Origin: Cyclobacterium plantarum | Lineage (GTDB): Bacteria; Bacteroidota; Bacteroidia; Cytophagales; Cyclobacteriaceae | Assembly: GCF_011290685.1 (NCBI RefSeq) | Contig: NZ_JAANYN010000004.1 | Span: 62,001-126,000, forward strand | Direction: 5' to 3' | Length of the DNA: 64,000 nt | Notes under the pieces: model-generated | Databases searched by the model: none | What the model saw: the letters and a program-made list of their open reading frames with translations, nothing else | What the model was told of the DNA's origin: nothing | In this document: positions 9,919 through 17,966 of the stretch, one piece after another | How the letters are laid out: each line of letters opens with the position of its first letter | Position numbering within the stretch: the first letter of the stretch is position 1 | Made by a program: the position numbers and the translations under genes

Positions 9919-11494
9919 AGAGTTTAGCCCCCTGCATTTAGGTGGATTGGTATTTTTGTTTTTAAGCTTGCTTGTACTCTTACTTTCCAGGTGGGTATAT
10001 ACCATAGAAAGATCCAACGAAATACTGCTGGTGAAGGAAGAAGCCTCCAAGGTCCAGAACCTGCTGGCTATTTCTCTGGCCAACAGCGTTAGTTCTACTG
10101 AACTGTTAGCTTTTTTGGTGGAGAAGGACTTGATAGAGAGTGATTTTGAGTCATTAAGCCGAAAGGTATTGAGCCAGAACCCTACGCTGGATGCACTTCA
10201 ACTGGTAGAAGCTGAAACCATCATCAAGACATATCCCCTTGAGGGAAATGAAGCAGTAATTGGATTTAATATTTTTGAGGATAAGATTCACCGACAAGCT
10301 GCTGAGAAAGCGATTGAAAGAAAAAAATTATATTTTGAAGGCCCATTTGAACTTAGGCAAGGCGGAATGGGTATGGTGGGTAGGTTACCTTTATTTAAAG
10401 AAGGTCTTTTTTGGGGATTTGCTGCCGTGATCATCCGATTGGAGACACTCAGAAAATCTTTGCAACTTGAACCTGACGGTCAAAGTCAAAATTATATTTA
10501 CCAATTGGCCAAAATAGATGGTGAAGCTGCCTATCCCTTATTTGATTTTGATCAGGAACCGGATTTTGAAACGGGAGTTGTGCACAAAGCCTTCTTTGAA
10601 GAAGGAGATTGGTATCTTTTTGTAAAGCTAATGTATCCAACCTATCTGAGAAACACTTTTTTATTTTCGGTTTTTGGTCTGGTTTTCGCCGGTATGATGG
10701 GGCTGTTTGTATATCAGAAGACTATTGAACCCGTAAAACTTAAGAAGCTTGTAGCAGAGAAAATCAAAGAGCAGCAAAACCTGAATCAGGTGCTGGAAAA
10801 AAAGGCTCATGATTTGGCCCTGTCCAATCAGGAGTTGGAACAATTTGCCTATGTTGCATCTCATGACCTTCAAGAGCCATTAAGGATGATCAGTGGGTTT
10901 ATTAACTTACTAGGTCGCAGGTATGGGGAGCAATTGGATGCGAAAGGATTGCAATATATCCATTTTGCTGTGGATGGTGCCAATAGAATGAAGCAGATTA
11001 TATTGGACTTGCTTACCTATTCAAGGGTTGGAAGGGGGGCTGAGGAGGTTTCTTCGATTCATTTGGAATCCATTCTTAAGGAAGTACTGCATCTTTACCG
11101 AAAGCAGATTCAAGCGCGTAAGGCAGAAATCGTTTATCAAGATTTGAATGAAGTGAAAGGAGAGCGGTATTTGCTTGTCCAATTGTTTCAAAATCTTGTT
11201 GGAAATGCCTTGAAGTATAGTAAAAAGGATGCGTCTCCAACCATAGAGATAAAAATGGATTCCCGGGAAAATGAATGGTTGGTTTCTGTTGCTGATAATG
11301 GAATCGGCATCGATAAGTCCTACCATGATAAAATATTTCTGATTTTTAACAGGCTGCATTCCAATTCAGCCTACGAAGGTACAGGGATCGGGCTTGCCAT
11401 AGTCAAAAAAACAGTGGAACATATGGGTGGAAGAATCTGGCTGACTTCAGAAATTGGTTTGGGCACTACTTTTTACTTTACACTACCCAAATAA
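9902..11494 (+). CDS. membrane sensor histidine kinase with CHASE-like domain
   Basis: A 530-residue inner-membrane kinase. One transmembrane helix (about 13-33) is followed by a periplasmic region resembling a CHASE ligand-sensing domain, with the pattern ...LQLVEAE...YPLEGNE..IGFN... and a FEGPFELRQGG strand. A second helix (about 250-272) and a short coiled coil (about 275-310) follow. The HisKA motif SHDLQEPLRM carries the phospho-acceptor H321, and the ATPase shows DNGIGID and GTGIGLAIVKK. It has no receiver domain. Its start lies inside the end of the giant kinase gene (17-bp overlap), and the transmitter half is closely similar to that of the neighbour, so the two probably arose by duplication and may signal to the same partner. 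Confidence 0.9.
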   Translation: MRKRFREFSPLHLGGLVFLFLSLLVLLLSRWVYTIERSNEILLVKEEASKVQNLLAISLANSVSSTELLAFLVEKDLIESDFESLSRKVLSQNPTLDALQLVEAETIIKTYPLEGNEAVIGFNIFEDKIHRQAAEKAIERKKLYFEGPFELRQGGMGMVGRLPLFKEGLFWGFAAVIIRLETLRKSLQLEPDGQSQNYIYQLAKIDGEAAYPLFDFDQEPDFETGVVHKAFFEEGDWYLFVKLMYPTYLRNTFLFSVFGLVFAGMMGLFVYQKTIEPVKLKKLVAEKIKEQQNLNQVLEKKAHDLALSNQELEQFAYVASHDLQEPLRMISGFINLLGRRYGEQLDAKGLQYIHFAVDGANRMKQIILDLLTYSRVGRGAEEVSSIHLESILKEVLHLYRKQIQARKAEIVYQDLNEVKGERYLLVQLFQNLVGNALKYSKKDASPTIEIKMDSRENEWLVSVADNGIGIDKSYHDKIFLIFNRLHSNSAYEGTGIGLAIVKKTVEHMGGRIWLTSEIGLGTTFYFTLPK

Positions 11495-11540
11495 AAAAGC
11501 CACTGAAGAAAACTTTCCTTCAGCGGCTTATTAGATTTTA
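11495..11540. terminator. bidirectional intrinsic terminator between convergent genes
   Basis: A 12-bp stem with one mismatch, AAGCCACTGAAG (11497-11508) paired with CTTCAGCGGCTT (11518-11529), has an A run on the left and a T-rich stretch on the right. It directly follows the kinase stop codon and precedes the 3' end of the convergent Gfo/Idh gene, so it can serve both. Confidence 0.75.
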
Positions 11541-11547
11541 TTAACAA

Positions 11548-13017
11548 TCAAACAGTTGGCAATTGAAAGCCTTCCCGGTAGGTCTTGCTCACAAATTGGT
11601 TGGCTGGTTCGAAATTGGTTATTTTCATGTTTTTACCATCCCAGAGCAATTTGATATCTCTTGCCGGATAGTCGTAACCATTACCATTTGGCTTTTCTAC
11701 CCTGTAATCATAGCTTCTGATCGCCAGGTTGCCCATCAAGACCGATTCTGTCAAAGGACCTGCAATGGAAAAGGGAGAACTGAGTTCCTGGTATTCCTTG
11801 GAGCCATGACCTGCAATACAAGCATTGACCCATTGGGCATAATGGCCGCCAATAGCACCCTCAACTCTAGGGAGGGTTGGGGCCACATTAACGCTTTCAT
11901 TGATGGAAGTAGGCAGCAATTTGGGGTCTATACCATAAGTGGAACACATCATTTTACCCCTGGTACCTTCAATGATGACACCGTTTCCGCCATCTCCCAT
12001 TTGTTCATTTGGCCCTAATTCCTCCGGTCTGCTGGGTTTGATGCCACCATCCATCCAATGGAACTCCAAATCCTCACCTCCCGGCTTCTTGAATCTCAGG
12101 GTGATGTGAGAGGATGGCGGGCAACTTTTTGGGAAATAACCCTGGGTGAATTCGCCTGTATATACTGATCCTACGCTACATTCCGCCTCTGTGGGATAGC
12201 CCAGATCTAAAGTCCGGAAAGCAGGTTCCATGATGTGGCAGGCCATGTCACCCAACGCACCGGTTCCGAACTCCCACCAGCCTCTCCAATTGAAGGGATG
12301 CAGGTTTTCCACGTAACCTTTTTCTTCTGCAGTACCTAACCACAGATCCCAATCCAGGTTTTTTGGGGCTTTTTTTCCTGATTCACCTGGCCATGGAACA
12401 CCCTGAGGCCAAACCGGTCTGTTGGTCCAGCATTGTACCTTAGTGGCTTCACCGATCAATCCGGCTGCATACCACTCACGCATTTGCCGTACGCCATCTC
12501 CTGAAGAACCCTGGTTTCCCATTTGGGTGACGAGTTTGTATTTTTCAGCTGCTTCAGTAAGCATCCTGGCCTCCTGAATGGTATGGGTAAGGGGCTTCTG
12601 CACATACACATGCTTGCCCATTTTCATGGCAGTAAGGGCCTGTACGGCATGGTTGTGGTCCGGGGTAGATACGGAAACAGCATCAATATTATTACCTTCT
12701 TTTTCCAGCATCTCCCGGAAATCCTTGTAAAACTTAGCTTTGGGGTAAGCTTCTATACTACGGGAAGCCCTTTCAGGGTCTACATCGCATAAAGCAACGA
12801 TATCTGCATTTCCACTTTCATAAAAACTCCTGATATCACTGTATCCCTTTCCTCCGGCACCTATTCCTGCTATCCGGAGTTTGTCACTGGGAGCCTTAAA
12901 TCCCGGTCCTCCAAGTACATGGCGGGGTACAATGTAAAATCCGGCAACTGCTGTCGCGGATGTTTTAAGAAAATTCCTCCTGGAACTACCTTCCTCGGGC
13001 GTGTTGTTTTTCTTCAT
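11548..13017 (-). CDS. Tat-exported Gfo/Idh/MocA family oxidoreductase
   Basis: A 489-residue member of the Gfo/Idh/MocA family with a twin-arginine export signal (RRNFLK at 13-18, then a hydrophobic stretch to about 32), so it probably works in the periplasm or is exported already folded with its cofactor. The Rossmann motif GIGAGGKG is at 51-58. The usual EKP is replaced by QKP at 140-142; the catalytic lysine is kept. The long C-terminal domain is tryptophan-rich, as in the secreted Bacteroidota and Planctomycetes branch of the family. It stands alone between a shared terminator and a 370-bp gap. The substrate is unknown; a sugar or glycoside is expected from the family. Confidence 0.88.
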   Translation of the reverse strand: MKKNNTPEEGSSRRNFLKTSATAVAGFYIVPRHVLGGPGFKAPSDKLRIAGIGAGGKGYSDIRSFYESGNADIVALCDVDPERASRSIEAYPKAKFYKDFREMLEKEGNNIDAVSVSTPDHNHAVQALTAMKMGKHVYVQKPLTHTIQEARMLTEAAEKYKLVTQMGNQGSSGDGVRQMREWYAAGLIGEATKVQCWTNRPVWPQGVPWPGESGKKAPKNLDWDLWLGTAEEKGYVENLHPFNWRGWWEFGTGALGDMACHIMEPAFRTLDLGYPTEAECSVGSVYTGEFTQGYFPKSCPPSSHITLRFKKPGGEDLEFHWMDGGIKPSRPEELGPNEQMGDGGNGVIIEGTRGKMMCSTYGIDPKLLPTSINESVNVAPTLPRVEGAIGGHYAQWVNACIAGHGSKEYQELSSPFSIAGPLTESVLMGNLAIRSYDYRVEKPNGNGYDYPARDIKLLWDGKNMKITNFEPANQFVSKTYREGFQLPTV

Positions 13018-13387
13018 TTTAAGTCTTCTTATTAATTGATCGGCCTAAAATAAAAATAATTGATGAAACATTTCAGGAATTATCGGTTTAATACAGGTCA
13101 TGCTCATTTTGGTACATGAAAGGTTATATCATCTTACCCGCACTTCCGAAAACGCTTCTGGTTTTGTTGTCAAACAGCGACTTGCTAAAATTGAATGAAC
13201 CTGAATTCAATTTGCTTTTACAAAATAAAGCAAATTGCAGGTGCCAAACCTTTTTGGAGCAAAATTGAATTTCCCTGGTAAGGCGAGCCATCTAAGCATC
13301 AACCCAAAACTCATTTCCGAAAACTCGCCGTTTGCAAAGTGGGAATAATATGTTCTGGATTTTTACTTGTTAAAGTTTCAAAATGCT
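13018..13387. other. non-coding gap with an inverted repeat
   Basis: No protein-like frame was seen. It contains an 8-bp inverted repeat, CAATTTGC at 13208-13215 and GCAAATTG at 13230-13237, with a 14-base loop. It lacks a T run, so its function is unclear. The promoter of the minus-strand oxidoreductase should lie near 13018-13080. Confidence 0.4.
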
Positions 13388-13546
13388 TTATTTGGCCTTG
13401 TTTTTAGGATTTGAAAACTTGATTTCTTCTGGATCTGGAAGGCGGTAGTCCTTCATGATCTCCGGATGTTCGGAAAAGCAAACAGGAGAAGCATTTTCTA
13501 TCCGATCGCCAGAGTCTTTATTATTTGATGAATTTTTCTCACCCAT
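13388..13546 (-). CDS. small 52-residue protein, third gene of an unrecognised operon
   Basis: A short frame beginning with ATG two bases after the stop of the upstream gene and ending in TAA. The product is polar and charged, begins MGEKNSSNNKDSG, has a proline-rich middle (HPEIMKDYRLPDPEEIKF) and contains one cysteine. There is no signal peptide or membrane segment. I do not recognise it. The tight spacing behind two genes that themselves overlap by 4 bp is the main reason for calling it real. Its length means chance cannot be excluded. Confidence 0.4.
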   Translation of the reverse strand: MGEKNSSNNKDSGDRIENASPVCFSEHPEIMKDYRLPDPEEIKFSNPKNKAK

Positions 13547-13548
13547 GG

Positions 13549-13959
13549 TTAACCTGCTTTTTTTTTAAATAAAGTCATTAAGTTATTGACTTTATCGGAA
13601 ATGGTGGCCGGGTCTTTTTCCACAATAGCCATTGCCAAAGCACCCAAGCCGCCAATCAGATCAAAAGCAACCTGGATCTGCTTGAGTGAAGTAATGGTTT
13701 CTTTGATCTCCAGATTGATCACTTTTAGTTGAACAAGGGCTTCCGAAGTTTCTTTTTCCACAATAAGGGTGGAAAGCAATTTCATTTCCCGGGCCGAATC
13801 CATAAGTACACGGGCATTCTTCCCCATTTCTATAAATGTATCCTGGCTGATTTCCTGTTGGCTTATTTTTTCAAAGCGGAAATCATTGAATTTTTTGGCT
13901 ATTTCTAAAAAGTCATCCGCCAATTCACTTAAAAATGTGCTATCCAATCTTTCTTTCAT
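13549..13959 (-). CDS. unrecognised 136-residue helical protein
   Basis: The product is predicted to be almost wholly alpha-helical, with heptad-like leucine and isoleucine spacing, and has a moderately hydrophobic stretch (VAFDLIGGLGALAMAIV) near residues 99-115. There is no signal peptide. The start overlaps the stop of the lipoprotein gene by 4 bp (ATGA), showing translational coupling. Residues about 26-40 (DFRFEKISQQEISQD) match a segment of the upstream lipoprotein (DCRFTKISQYEIERS), so the two may be distant relatives or bind the same partner. I do not recognise the family and assign no function. Confidence 0.7.
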   Translation of the reverse strand: MKERLDSTFLSELADDFLEIAKKFNDFRFEKISQQEISQDTFIEMGKNARVLMDSAREMKLLSTLIVEKETSEALVQLKVINLEIKETITSLKQIQVAFDLIGGLGALAMAIVEKDPATISDKVNNLMTLFKKKAG

Positions 13960-14792
13960 TGCTTCAGTTGCTCAAGTGCATAATGTAAATCATTTAATCT
14001 GTTGGTCATTGAACGTACTCCGTCCTCAAAAAAATCACCATTTAACTTCATGCCTGATAAGGCCCGATGCTGTGATGAAAGGGTTTCCAGAATGCGGATC
14101 AGTACCAGCGTTTTTTCCCTAATTCTGGTTCCTTGATCCAGCAACTGATAATACTTTTCAGTAACCACTTCTTTTTCCATTGAATTTAAACCCGGATCGA
14201 TTACCTGAGTCTTGTAATACATGTACCAGCTTTCTTCCTGTATTTCAAGCATACCCAATAGGTTTTCTTTTAAAATAAATAGCAGCTTTTCACTGATCAA
14301 CATGATGTGAGGATCAGCTTCATGCATGTATTGGGTTACTTTATTTCTTCTGTATTTTCCTGCAACAGCATTCAAACCAATTTCTGAAAGCTTTTGGTAG
14401 GCATTCAACTGTTCTGGTTCAAGTTGGTTCCAATTGGCTCCTTCCAACACAGCTGCTGTTCCATCCAGCTGGTATCTTATCAGCTCTCCTGAGGATAAAC
14501 GGTGTAATCCATCATAATAATCTGTCAAAGCATGGTACAAATCTCTCACAAGCGTATCCGCACGCTCATATTCCGAACAGCTGCAATTGATACTTCTCTC
14601 GATTTCATACTGACTAATTTTGGTAAACCGACAATCGTCCAGGCAACTTTTCGTAAAACTATAATCCAACTCATAGAATTGTTGCAATCCCTTTAATGCC
14701 TCCTCGGAAAATAGTTGGATGGGCTTCAAACTGGTACAGGCCAAGAACGGACAGATCAGCAGGCAAAGGGCCCATCCTTTCATCATTTGCAT
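13956..14792 (-). CDS. unrecognised lipoprotein, first gene of a three-gene operon
   Basis: A 278-residue protein with a short lipoprotein signal: a hydrophobic stretch ending in FLAC, with C19 as the expected lipidation site. A start three codons downstream (MMKGW is the second methionine pair) is also possible. The mature part is helical and carries four clustered cysteines (around 50-72: SCLDDC and INCSC) that could form disulfides or bind metal. A segment DCRFTKISQYEIERS recurs in the next gene's product. It is followed by the helical protein with a 4-bp overlap. No known family recognised; an envelope location is inferred from the lipobox. Confidence 0.7.
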   Translation of the reverse strand: MQMMKGWALCLLICPFLACTSLKPIQLFSEEALKGLQQFYELDYSFTKSCLDDCRFTKISQYEIERSINCSCSEYERADTLVRDLYHALTDYYDGLHRLSSGELIRYQLDGTAAVLEGANWNQLEPEQLNAYQKLSEIGLNAVAGKYRRNKVTQYMHEADPHIMLISEKLLFILKENLLGMLEIQEESWYMYYKTQVIDPGLNSMEKEVVTEKYYQLLDQGTRIREKTLVLIRILETLSSQHRALSGMKLNGDFFEDGVRSMTNRLNDLHYALEQLKQ

Positions 14793-15245
14793 GCGATAAA
14801 GATACCTAAATTTCCTGTATTTTGATATATACTAAACGGATAAGGATTGCTTTTGAAATCATATGCCTGGGTATAATTATTGGTGAAAGGCTGTCTCAAC
14901 CCTTTCCTAAGGGCTTTGTACGAGTAAAATGTCGCTTTGAAAGAATTTATGGGAGGCTGGAATCAATTGTATTTTAAAAGGGCAATAGGATGATTTTTTG
15001 ACTTGTCAACCTGATTGCGAAGTTTCCAGTGGATTGCAATATTATTTGTTTATTTTTTGGTGCGCGGAGATCCCGATGAGAATGACCAACCCGGGTGGGG
15101 ACCTGCGAATGCAGGTGATCCTATTTCAGCGTTCATGGTATTAGGTCCGGATTTACATCATATGAAGGCTAAAAATAATGACCGGTACTTTTTTCCGGAA
15201 AGTCAATACAGAAATGAAAAGTAGTCTCCAGACAGGGATTTGGTT
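14793..15245. other. non-coding gap with a palindromic element
   Basis: No convincing gene was found. An open frame starting with TTG at 15015 has an unconvincing product. The region includes a hairpin ACCTGC-GAAT-GCAGGT (15101-15116) inside a GC-richer patch (about 15060-15170) that stands out from its AT-rich surroundings and may be an interspersed repeat. The rest is featureless AT-rich sequence. Confidence 0.4.
15098..15120. repeat. short hairpin, candidate extragenic palindrome
   Basis: A perfect 6-bp stem ACCTGC/GCAGGT with loop GAAT, extended by a partial GGG/TCC pairing, sits in a GC-rich patch between two minus-strand genes. It has no T run and is too far (over 120 bp) from the next gene end to be an obvious terminator. 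Calling it a repeat is inference; only one copy is in this window. Confidence 0.35.
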
Positions 15246-15947
15246 TTATTTCTGGCAAAGATACCTTTTCAATACTCCATCTTCGGTAATTTCCCCGATG
15301 AGGGAAAAGCCCTGTTTGGCAATTAGGCCCTTCATGATCCAGTCGTAAGTGGAGTATTCCTCTTTAAAGTGAATGAGGGTGTCTTCTCTTAAAAAGTCTC
15401 CACCCCGCTCAGCTTGCCGGTCAATAAAGCCCTGTATAGCTTCATCCCCATGAACATCAGGAATTACTATATCGTAAATGTAGAGTCTTCCTCCAGGTTT
15501 AAGGACCTGGTAGATTTTTTCTAAAGCCTTTGCCTTCCAGTAATCCGGCAAATGATGCAAGGAAAGGGAACTCATCACGGCGTCCAGACTCCCATCAGGT
15601 AATTTCAGATTCAAATATCCGCTGTGTTGAAATTCAATATTGGTAACCAATTGCGCTTTTGCTTTCTTTTTGGCAAGATCAAGCATAGGCTCCGAAATAT
15701 CCATGGCATAAAGTTTTTTACATTTTTTTGCGAAATAAATGGAGAAGTTTCCTGTCCCACAACCAATGTCCGCCCATTGGCAGTTTTTATTGGGTTCCAG
15801 CCAATCATCAATCAGTTGGTATTCCTCATTGATGTTCCTGAAATCATCATGGGAAGGGTCATAAACGTTTACCTCTTCCAATGAAGCATAATCCTTTCCT
15901 GTTTGTTGGAATTCCTGGTATAGCCAATTTTTTGCGATCTCTGCCAT
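15246..15947 (-). CDS. class I SAM-dependent methyltransferase
   Basis: A 233-residue cytoplasmic methyltransferase. SAM-binding motif I is DIGCGTGNFSIYFA (about 60-73), followed by the acidic motif II (LYAMDISEPML, about 79-89). A post-motif LDAVMSSLSLHHLPDYW (121-137) and the PGGRLYIYDIV strand are typical of the Methyltransf_11/25 type that act on small molecules or lipids. The acceptor cannot be told from the sequence. It stands alone, with non-coding DNA on both sides. The start is the ATG giving MAEIAKNW; no earlier in-frame start is favoured. Confidence 0.85.
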   Translation of the reverse strand: MAEIAKNWLYQEFQQTGKDYASLEEVNVYDPSHDDFRNINEEYQLIDDWLEPNKNCQWADIGCGTGNFSIYFAKKCKKLYAMDISEPMLDLAKKKAKAQLVTNIEFQHSGYLNLKLPDGSLDAVMSSLSLHHLPDYWKAKALEKIYQVLKPGGRLYIYDIVIPDVHGDEAIQGFIDRQAERGGDFLREDTLIHFKEEYSTYDWIMKGLIAKQGFSLIGEITEDGVLKRYLCQK

Positions 15948-16053
15948 GGGTCTATTGAATTATTGGTGGGGTAAAGAATAAATCCCCTCAAAATAATAAT
16001 TTTATGGTGTTTTTAAATCAAACTGGAGAGTTAAATATCCTTTGACTTTAGCC

Positions 16054-16234
16054 CATTCCTTTTGAAGTGGTATTCCTGAATAATTTTTCGGCCCTATTTT
16101 ACAAAAAAGATTTTCCTTCATCAATTGCCCAATAGCTGTAGGTAATAAGGAGTCTGTCGGCCTCATTGGCTTTTGTCAACCCCTTAATCCATAAACCTCT
16201 GAAATTAAAATTATTCAGGAATAGACTAATGCAC
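16054..16234. repeat. tandem intergenic repeat, copy 1
   Basis: First of two direct copies offset by about 180 bp. The best conserved part is about 82 bp from TCAATTGCCCAATAGCTG at 16121, and it includes the block CTGTCGGCCTCATTGGCTTT, identical in both copies. An outlying block CATTCCTTTT also recurs at the same offset. Non-coding. Confidence 0.7.
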
Positions 16235-16390
16235 CATTCCTTTTAAAGTAGCTAATGTAATTGATCTATTTGGTATTTTAGAAACAGGATTTTGGTTTAT
16301 CAATTGCCTAATAGCTGTAGGCATTAAAGTGCCTGTCGGCCTCATTGGCTTTAGCCAAACCCTATATCCATAACCGGTCAGAACCAGTCA
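16235..16390. repeat. tandem intergenic repeat, copy 2
   Basis: Second copy, with the conserved core from about 16300 to 16381. This copy shows two small palindromes that are less complete in copy 1: AGGCA-TTAAAG-TGCCT and GGCTTTAGCC. That suggests folding into RNA or DNA hairpins, as in mobile interspersed elements. Confidence 0.7.
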
Positions 16391-16500
16391 AATGGGGAAG
16401 ATAAAATATGGGGTTGTTTTTGGTAGTTGATTTGTAAAAATGCCGGAGTTATGTCAAATTTGGCCTTTACCAAAAGGGGAGGTGAAAGTATTAAAAAAAT

Positions 16501-17430
16501 ATGAAGGCTATAAAAAGGATTGCCATTGTAGGAATAGGAGGGGTAGGCGGATTTATTGGAGCTAAACTCCTCCTAAGTTCTAATGCTTTGCCTGTTCAGG
16601 TTACTTTTTTCGCCAGGAATGATGCCTATAAAAATATCCGGAAACAGGGCTTGATTTTTGAATCCGGGGGAAAAATGGATATGGTCCATCCACAGCATTT
16701 GTATAATAGGTCCAAAGGAGCATATGATGTGGTCATTATCGCCACAAAATCCTATTCCCTTGAATTGGCTACCAAAGCATATGCGGATATTATGGACAAG
16801 CAAACCTTGGTGGTACCCTTACAAAACATGGTCAATGCGGCTGAGCTGGTTAAGGGTGTTGCCCCGGAAGCTAATGTTTTGGATGCTTGTATATACTTGA
16901 TTTCCAATTTAATTAAACCGGGTCACGTCAAACACCTTGGTGGGCCTGGAAAAATAATCACCTCTATCCCTGAAGGCAGTAACCATAAATGGTTCTACGA
17001 GTATATGAACCAGGCAGGCATCCCGATGGAGGGGAGGGCTGATGCTTTGCACCAAATCTGGAAGAAGTATTTGTTCATTTCCACCCTGGGCACTATTACA
17101 GCTGCGCATGACCTTAGCTTTGGGGAGGTGATAAAAGATCCAAAGATGACCCATATTTGGATACAGTTGATGGAAGAATTGGCACTATTGGCCCAATCGG
17201 AAGGATTTGCCCTTGGTGCAGCGGATATCGACCATTTCCTGGGCTTTATCCGGGATTTTCCTGAGGCTTCCAAATCCTCCTTTCAGTTGGATATTGACAT
17301 TGGCAGTAAGGGTGAAAAGGAATTTTTGGTGGATTTTGTTATTCAGAGATCACTGGAGAGAGGCCTTGAACCACTAACCTATATCGATTTAGATAATTTA
17401 ATCAATCGGAGGTTAGGAATTGATGTATAG
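16501..17430 (+). CDS. ketopantoate reductase (PanE/ApbA) family protein
   Basis: A 309-residue NADPH-dependent reductase of the PanE/ApbA family. The dinucleotide-binding motif AIVGIGGVGGFIGAKL is at about 8-23. The central ATKSY segment (about 81-85) and LVVPLQNMVN (about 103-112) match the family's ATK and QNG regions, though the usual QNG glycine is replaced by M. The C-terminal helical domain carries the lysine and asparagine/serine ligands near KKYLFISTLG, and ends with S-S-F-Q-L-D-I-D, comparable to the family's SSMLQDI. 2-Dehydropantoate reduction for coenzyme A synthesis is the usual role, but relatives reduce other 2-oxo acids. It stands alone. Family assignment is secure; the substrate is not. 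Confidence 0.85.
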   Translation: MKAIKRIAIVGIGGVGGFIGAKLLLSSNALPVQVTFFARNDAYKNIRKQGLIFESGGKMDMVHPQHLYNRSKGAYDVVIIATKSYSLELATKAYADIMDKQTLVVPLQNMVNAAELVKGVAPEANVLDACIYLISNLIKPGHVKHLGGPGKIITSIPEGSNHKWFYEYMNQAGIPMEGRADALHQIWKKYLFISTLGTITAAHDLSFGEVIKDPKMTHIWIQLMEELALLAQSEGFALGAADIDHFLGFIRDFPEASKSSFQLDIDIGSKGEKEFLVDFVIQRSLERGLEPLTYIDLDNLINRRLGIDV

Positions 17431-17442
17431 GTGTTTTGGGAT

Positions 17443-17670
17443 TCAGGTGGCCGGAAATTTCTTTTTTTTGTACCAGCTGATCATGCAAAATAGCATAAAC
17501 ATGTACCAGGTCGATGCCATTTCCAGAAGGTGGTCCAACCAATCCGGGTCTTCGGATTTGAAAATTATGTAGAACTGAAGGCAGATGATAATTATTGCTG
17601 AGGCAAGGAAAGTGAAGCGTACGAAATCGAGCAATGTTGATAGGCCTTGTAAATTGTTGTGGCTTGACAT
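17443..17670 (-). CDS. small two-helix membrane protein
   Basis: A 75-residue frame with two hydrophobic segments (about 18-38, FTFLASAIIIICLQFYIIF, and about 51-67, TWYMFMLFCMISW) joined by an acidic loop and ending in a lysine-rich tail (KKKKF). The composition is that of a real inner-membrane protein. It lies convergent to the reductase, 12 bp from its stop. I do not recognise the family. The start lacks an obvious ribosome binding site, which is usual in this phylum. Confidence 0.55.
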   Translation of the reverse strand: MSSHNNLQGLSTLLDFVRFTFLASAIIIICLQFYIIFKSEDPDWLDHLLEMASTWYMFMLFCMISWYKKKKFPAT

Positions 17671-17966
17671 GTTGTATTTATTTGATGATACACCAAAGGT
17701 AAAATGCCAAAAGATGCTGAAAATTGACGTATGTTAATTAAAATCAAACCAATAAACCAATTACGAACCCTCATAACAATGGCCTATCCAATCTCTACAT
17801 AGATCCTGGAAAGGTATCCAAGAATCAATTATCCACAAATGGATCTATCCAGGTTTATTATTTGCCCATCTGTTTTAGTTTAAGCACAGAATTAACCATA
17901 TTGAGTTATTGCAGTACCCAAAACCCTATTGAATGAAACCAGGAACTAAAAATAAGCATCGAGCAA

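Larger units (their letters stand above)
15948..16500. other. gap carrying a tandem 180-bp repeat
   Basis: No gene was seen on either strand. Most of the gap is filled by two imperfect direct copies of a unit about 180 bp long (listed separately). The remaining part (16391-16500) is AT-rich and should hold the promoter of the PanE-like reductase. Confidence 0.55.

Noticed and set aside
13208-13237. Inverted repeat CAATTTGC/GCAAATTG considered as a terminator
   Set aside because: It has a 14-base loop and no T run, and it lies about 150 bp from the gene end on the strand where it could act.
15015-15224. TTG-started 69-residue open frame
   Set aside because: The only start is TTG, the composition is not protein-like and it crosses the palindromic patch; better explained as non-coding repeat sequence.
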